Part shown: positions 61,074-64,000 of the stretch, one piece after another
Numbering within the stretch: the stretch's first letter is position 1
Layout: the number at the start of each line of letters is the position of its first letter
Assembly (NCBI RefSeq): GCF_023715105.1
Contig: NZ_JAMBNO010000004.1
Span: 62,001-126,000, forward strand
Origin: Hydrogenophaga intermedia
GTDB taxonomy: Bacteria; Pseudomonadota; Gammaproteobacteria; Burkholderiales; Burkholderiaceae_C
Reading direction: 5' to 3'
DNA: 64,000 nt
Notes under the pieces: generated by a model
Database searches by the model: none
What the model was told of the DNA's origin: nothing
Seen by the model: the letters and a program-made list of their open reading frames with translations, nothing else
Program-made: the position numbers and the translations under genes

Positions 61074-61690
61074 GCGGGGTTCTCCGTTTCGGTCGAAGGG
61101 GTTTCGGGCAGGCCCAGCAGCTGGGCATCCAGTCCGTCGGCCAGGCAGTGCAGCACGAGCAAGTGCAGTTCGCTCACGCGCGCAGGCTGCTCGTGTGGCA
61201 CACACACATGCACGTCGGTGTCTCTCAGTTGGGCGGCGAGACGGCCGCCGCGCGCGCCGGTCAGCGCCACCACGGTCATCTCGCGTTCATGGGCTGCCTC
61301 GACGGCGGCCACCAGGTTGCCGGCCTGCCCGTCCGGGCTGAAGACCAGCAGCACGTCGCCGGCCTGACCCAGGGCGTGCACCTGGCGCGCATAGACCTGA
61401 CGGCCGTCGAAATCGGTGGCGATGGCGGACATCGCCGCGGCGTTGCCCGAGAGCGAGAACGCCGCCAGACCGGGTCGCTCACGTTCGTAACGACCGACGA
61501 TGTGCGCCGAGAAAAGCTGCGCCAGCGCCGAACCCGCGCCGTTGCCGCAGGTGAGCACCTTGCCGCCGCCGGTGAGCCCGGCCAGCAGCGCCGCCACGGC
61601 CGCTTCCACCAGCGGTGCCAGCATGGGTGCGCTCTGGTACTTGAGGTCGGCGCTGTCGATGAATTGCTGCTGGATGCGCTGCAGGAGCAT
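61070..61690 (-). CDS. diaA: SIS-domain protein, DiaA-like (DnaA initiator-associating)
   Basis: This 206-residue SIS protein related to phosphoheptose isomerase GmhA has a phosphosugar-like motif GGGKVLTCGNGAGSALAQLF, then FSLSGNAAAMSAIATDFDG and VFSPDGQAGNLVAAVEAAH. DiaA binds DnaA and helps replication initiate on time. A GmhA role in heptose synthesis cannot be fully excluded, but the gene order yraN-diaA-dolP favours DiaA. The stop overlaps the dolP start. Confidence 0.9.
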   Translation of the reverse strand: MLLQRIQQQFIDSADLKYQSAPMLAPLVEAAVAALLAGLTGGGKVLTCGNGAGSALAQLFSAHIVGRYERERPGLAAFSLSGNAAAMSAIATDFDGRQVYARQVHALGQAGDVLLVFSPDGQAGNLVAAVEAAHEREMTVVALTGARGGRLAAQLRDTDVHVCVPHEQPARVSELHLLVLHCLADGLDAQLLGLPETPSTETENPA

Positions 61691-61727
61691 GGGGCGATGA
61701 TAGCGGCCGGCCCGGGTTGAAATGGCA

Positions 61728-62117
61728 TCAAAACGCTTCACCGGCGTCGAAGGCCGCGGGCAGCCATTGCGGTGTGCTGTCGCCGTCGATGAGCACCGCG
61801 TCGAAGCGGCACCTTGGCATGGACCGCAGACGCGCCAGAAAGTGCCGCGCCGCCAGCACGATGCGCCGGCGCTTGATGGCGCCGATGCTGGCGGCCGCGC
61901 CGCCATGCGTGCCTGCGCGGCGCTGACGCACCTCCACGAACACCAGCGTGCCATCGGGCTCCCGCATAATCAGGTCGATCTCGCCGCCACCGCGCCCCGG
62001 TGTGCGGAAGTTGCGCATCACCAGGTGCATGCCCTGCCCGCGCAGCAAGGCCAGCGCCACGTCCTCGGCCTGTCGACCCACCGCCGACGCCGTTGCCCGC
62101 TTCTCATCGCCCCACAC
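61728..62117 (-). CDS. yraN: YraN family (UPF0102) endonuclease-like protein
   Basis: This 129-residue protein has a restriction-endonuclease-like core: GRQAEDVALALLRGQGMHLV, then GGGEIDLIMREPDGTLVFVEVRQR, giving the (E)xD...ExR/K nuclease-type residues, and KRRRIVLAARHFLAR. YraN proteins are small Holliday-junction/PD-(D/E)XK-like enzymes of uncertain role. The GTG at 62117 is chosen because GGAGA sits six bases upstream on the reverse strand. An ATG at 62177 would overlap rsmI by 60 bases. It shares the hexamer CACGTG with the divergent rsmI start. Confidence 0.9.
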   Translation of the reverse strand: MWGDEKRATASAVGRQAEDVALALLRGQGMHLVMRNFRTPGRGGGEIDLIMREPDGTLVFVEVRQRRAGTHGGAAASIGAIKRRRIVLAARHFLARLRSMPRCRFDAVLIDGDSTPQWLPAAFDAGEAF

Positions 62118-62120
62118 GTG
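62115..62120. other. CACGTG hexamer holding two opposed GTG starts
   Basis: The palindrome supplies GTG on the forward strand (62118-62120, rsmI) and on the reverse strand (62117-62115, yraN), so the two divergent genes have no gap between them. Confidence 0.7.
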
Positions 62121-63032
62121 TCTCTCCAATCGATCGAACTGCTCGCCGCCGCGCGCCTGGCCGCGGGGGCGCAGCATTGTCCGCAGGGCGCGCTCTACAT
62201 ACTGGCTACCCCTATCGGCAACCGCGCTGACATCACGCTGCGCGCCCTGCACGTGCTCGACCTGGCCGACGCCGTGGCCTGCGAAGACACGCGCCACACG
62301 GCCGCCCTGCTGCAGGGCTATGGGCTGCACAAGCCATTGATCGCGGCGCACGAGCACAACGAACGCGAGGCCGCGCAGGCGGTGATCGAGCGCTTGCGCG
62401 AGGGGCAGCGTGTGGTCTATGCGAGCGATGCCGGCACGCCGGGCGTGAGCGATCCTGGCGCGCGGTTGGTGGCCGAGGTGCGCGCGGCCGGGCTGCGTTG
62501 CGTGCCGCTGCCTGGCGCCAGCAGCGTCACCGCCCTGCTGAGCGTGGCCGGCGAGGTGCAGGGTGGGGGCCGCTGGCGTTTTGCGGGCTTTCTGCCGCCC
62601 AAGGGCGCCGAGCGCGAGCGCGCTCTGCAGGCCCTGGCCGCCTCGCCCGAGGCGAACGTGCTGCTGGAGGCGCCCCACCGCATCGAGGCACTGGCACAGG
62701 CACTGGCGACCCACCTCGGCGAGCGGCAGGTCACGGTCGGGCGCGAACTGACCAAGCAGTTCGAGGAAGTGGACACCCTGCCCGCCGCACGGCTGCCCGA
62801 CTGGCTGGCCGCCCACCCGCAGCGCACGCGCGGCGAGTTTGCGTTGCTGGTGCACGCAACAGCACCGGTGGCGGCCGGGGAGGACGAGGTGAACGCCGGT
62901 GCGCTGCGCGTGCTCGACGCGCTGCTGGGCGAATTGCCGCTGAAAACGGCGGTGAAGCTCGCGGCGCAGATCAGTGGCGCGCCGCGCAACCTGTTGTACG
63001 AGGCCGCGCTCGCGCGCAAGCCTCAAGGTTGA
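62118..63032 (+). CDS. rsmI: 16S rRNA (cytidine1402-2'-O)-methyltransferase RsmI
   Basis: RsmI methylates C1402 of 16S rRNA in the ribosomal P site. The 304-residue protein begins near GALYILATPIGNRADITLRAL and has VACEDTRHTAALL, VYASDAGTPGVSDPGARLV, PLPGASSVTALLS, GFLPPKGAERERALQAL and LTKQFEEV, all RsmI family marks. The only suitable start is the GTG at 62118. No Shine-Dalgarno is seen, since the region before it is the reverse-strand yraN coding sequence. It is convergent with a small membrane-protein gene. Confidence 0.95.
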   Translation: MSLQSIELLAAARLAAGAQHCPQGALYILATPIGNRADITLRALHVLDLADAVACEDTRHTAALLQGYGLHKPLIAAHEHNEREAAQAVIERLREGQRVVYASDAGTPGVSDPGARLVAEVRAAGLRCVPLPGASSVTALLSVAGEVQGGGRWRFAGFLPPKGAERERALQALAASPEANVLLEAPHRIEALAQALATHLGERQVTVGRELTKQFEEVDTLPAARLPDWLAAHPQRTRGEFALLVHATAPVAAGEDEVNAGALRVLDALLGELPLKTAVKLAAQISGAPRNLLYEAALARKPQG

Positions 63033-63033
63033 C

Positions 63034-63354
63034 TCAGGGCCGGCGCGGGCCGCCCACGTCCTCGATTTCGCGCGCCTCGACGTCGACCACATCCCCACGC
63101 GCGGCCCCGCGGGTGCCCTGCGCGTCGCCACGCCAGGCACCTTGTGCGTAGCGCTGCGAGCGCTCGCGCATGCGGGCGAACAGCACCGCCGGTGCCGGCT
63201 TTCGCCCGGTGATCAGCGACCACAACGACACCCCGAGCACCACCAGCAAGGAGGCCAGCAGCAGGCTCAAGAGGAAGACCGCCGCGGCCAGCGCCAGCGC
63301 CAGGCGCAGGACGGTGCGGCCCAGACGGCCCAGCAAATCGGCAAATGCGTTCAT
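63034..63354 (-). CDS. Small membrane protein of unknown function
   Basis: This 106-residue protein has an amphipathic start (MNAFADLLGRLGRTVLRL), one or two hydrophobic segments (ALALAAAVFLLSLLLASLLVVLGVSLW, residues about 18-45) and a hydrophilic acidic/basic tail. No domain is recognised. It lies beside rsmI (convergent, one-base gap) and divergent from the DUF502 gene. It may be a membrane-anchored accessory protein. Confidence 0.7.
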   Translation of the reverse strand: MNAFADLLGRLGRTVLRLALALAAAVFLLSLLLASLLVVLGVSLWSLITGRKPAPAVLFARMRERSQRYAQGAWRGDAQGTRGAARGDVVDVEAREIEDVGGPRRP

Positions 63355-63481
63355 GGGTGACAGAGCGGACAGGCTCACGTGAGTTCCGATGGCGGTGGTG
63401 GACACCGGGTGCACCTGCGGCCGGGGAGCCGCGCTTGCAAGAACCGCCCGTCGGAACACACGGGCATACACCGCCGGCTGC

Positions 63482-63487
63482 TATTCT
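63482..63487 (+). promoter_or_regulatory. Putative -10 box of the DUF502 gene
   Basis: TATTCT ends ten bases before the ATG at 63498, again giving a very short leader. Confidence 0.35.
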
Positions 63488-63497
63488 CGCTGCGCCC

Positions 63498-64000
63498 ATG
63501 AAATCGCGAATCACCCAGTACTTCCTGCGCGGCCTGATCACCTTCCTGCCGCTGGCGCTCACCGTCTACACCTTCTACCTGCTGGTGGTGTGGACGGAGT
63601 CGCTCGCGCTGCGTCTGATCCGCCCCTTCATCGGCGACTTCTACCTGCCCGGCCTGGGCATCCTGATCGTCGCGGGGCTGATTCTCGGCCTCGGCGTGCT
63701 GGTGTCGCAGCCCGCGGTGGCGCGCCTGCTCTCGTGGCTGGAGCTGCCCTTCACCAACCTGCCGGTGGTCAAGAGCATCTACACATCGCTCAAGAACTTC
63801 GCCGACTACTTCGCGCCGCACGACAAAGGCGAGCCGCAACAGCAGGTGGTGCTGCTGCGCGCGCCGGGGCAGGACATGTCCATCGTCGGCCTGGTCACGC
63901 GCCAGTCCTTCGGCGACCTGCCGGGGGCGCTCGGTGAACTGGATCAGGTGGCTGTCTACCTCCCCATGGGCTACATGATCGGGGGTTACACGGTCTTCGT
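63498..64000 (+). CDS. DUF502 family membrane protein, 5' part
   Basis: The first 167 residues of a DUF502 protein run off the right edge, with no stop codon inside the window. It begins MKSRITQYFLRGLITFLPLA and shows at least two transmembrane segments (about residues 12-32 and 54-76). The conserved LPVVKSIYTSLKNFADYF stretch follows, then QVVLLRAP and SIVGLVTRQSFGDL. DUF502 proteins are inner-membrane proteins of unknown function. Confidence 0.85.
   Translation, partial: MKSRITQYFLRGLITFLPLALTVYTFYLLVVWTESLALRLIRPFIGDFYLPGLGILIVAGLILGLGVLVSQPAVARLLSWLELPFTNLPVVKSIYTSLKNFADYFAPHDKGEPQQQVVLLRAPGQDMSIVGLVTRQSFGDLPGALGELDQVAVYLPMGYMIGGYTVF

Overview
The window is a dense, very GC-rich stretch of chromosome. 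Gene order, protein families and the mix of ATG, GTG and TTG starts point to a betaproteobacterium of the order Burkholderiales, most likely family Comamonadaceae (Hydrogenophaga/Acidovorax-like). This rests on family recognition, not on a search. I see no tRNA, rRNA, CRISPR array, prophage, insertion sequence or origin. The content is mostly housekeeping, with some sensory and envelope genes of unknown role.

Layout. 1-9.9 kb: the end of a TctC/Bug solute-binding protein gene, then purC, a reverse thioredoxin-TPR chaperedoxin gene (cnoX), the coupled purE-purK-tsaC set, reverse dacB, the coupled tsaB-rimI-uracil-DNA-glycosylase set and a reverse EamA permease. 9.9-20 kb: pyrF, an exported DUF1800/DUF1501 pair, two overlapping glutathione transferase genes, a reverse CYTH-CHAD gene, and three envelope genes (DUF4382 lipoprotein, CigR/RcnB-like, MipA/OmpV-like). 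20-27.7 kb: uvrA, an MFS transporter, a ClC protein, ssb, the decayed remnant of a hybrid sensor kinase, and a ProQ/FinO protein. 27.7-34.4 kb: FIST, phaM, an enoyl-CoA hydratase family gene, a DksA/TraR zinc finger, and a fumarylacetoacetase-family gene divergent from an IclR regulator that is followed by a DUF3108 gene. 34.5-41 kb: DUF3567, chaN, a class III aminotransferase, purU, a LysR regulator, hsp20 and a GlcD-like oxidase. 41-51 kb: a seven-PAS histidine kinase coupled to a response regulator, a biotinyl-carboxyltransferase fusion, a small unknown gene, and a GAF/PAS/GGDEF/EAL protein. 51-57 kb: a glutamine-synthetase-like gene and putA, with a divergent Lrp regulator, then DUF3617 and yggS. 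57-64 kb: pilT-pilU, a beta-hydroxyacid dehydrogenase, dolP-diaA-yraN with rsmI divergent, a small membrane protein and the start of a DUF502 gene.

Functional themes are purine and pyrimidine synthesis (purC, purE, purK, purU, pyrF), t6A tRNA modification (tsaC and tsaB within 3 kb), DNA repair (uvrA, uracil-DNA glycosylase, ssb), proline catabolism under a divergent Lrp regulator, and signalling (multi-PAS kinase, c-di-GMP protein). Overlaps of the ATGA type link many gene pairs. Several genes have a TAnnnT box exactly six bases before the start codon, so their mRNAs may be leaderless. No clearly new defence or mobile system is present. The most interesting items are the possible leaderless promoters, the sensor-kinase remnant, the internally duplicated PAS kinase, the BCCP-carboxyltransferase fusion, the ClC protein with glutamine at the gating-glutamate position, the rsmI/yraN starts that share one CACGTG, and the putA/lrp inverted repeat.
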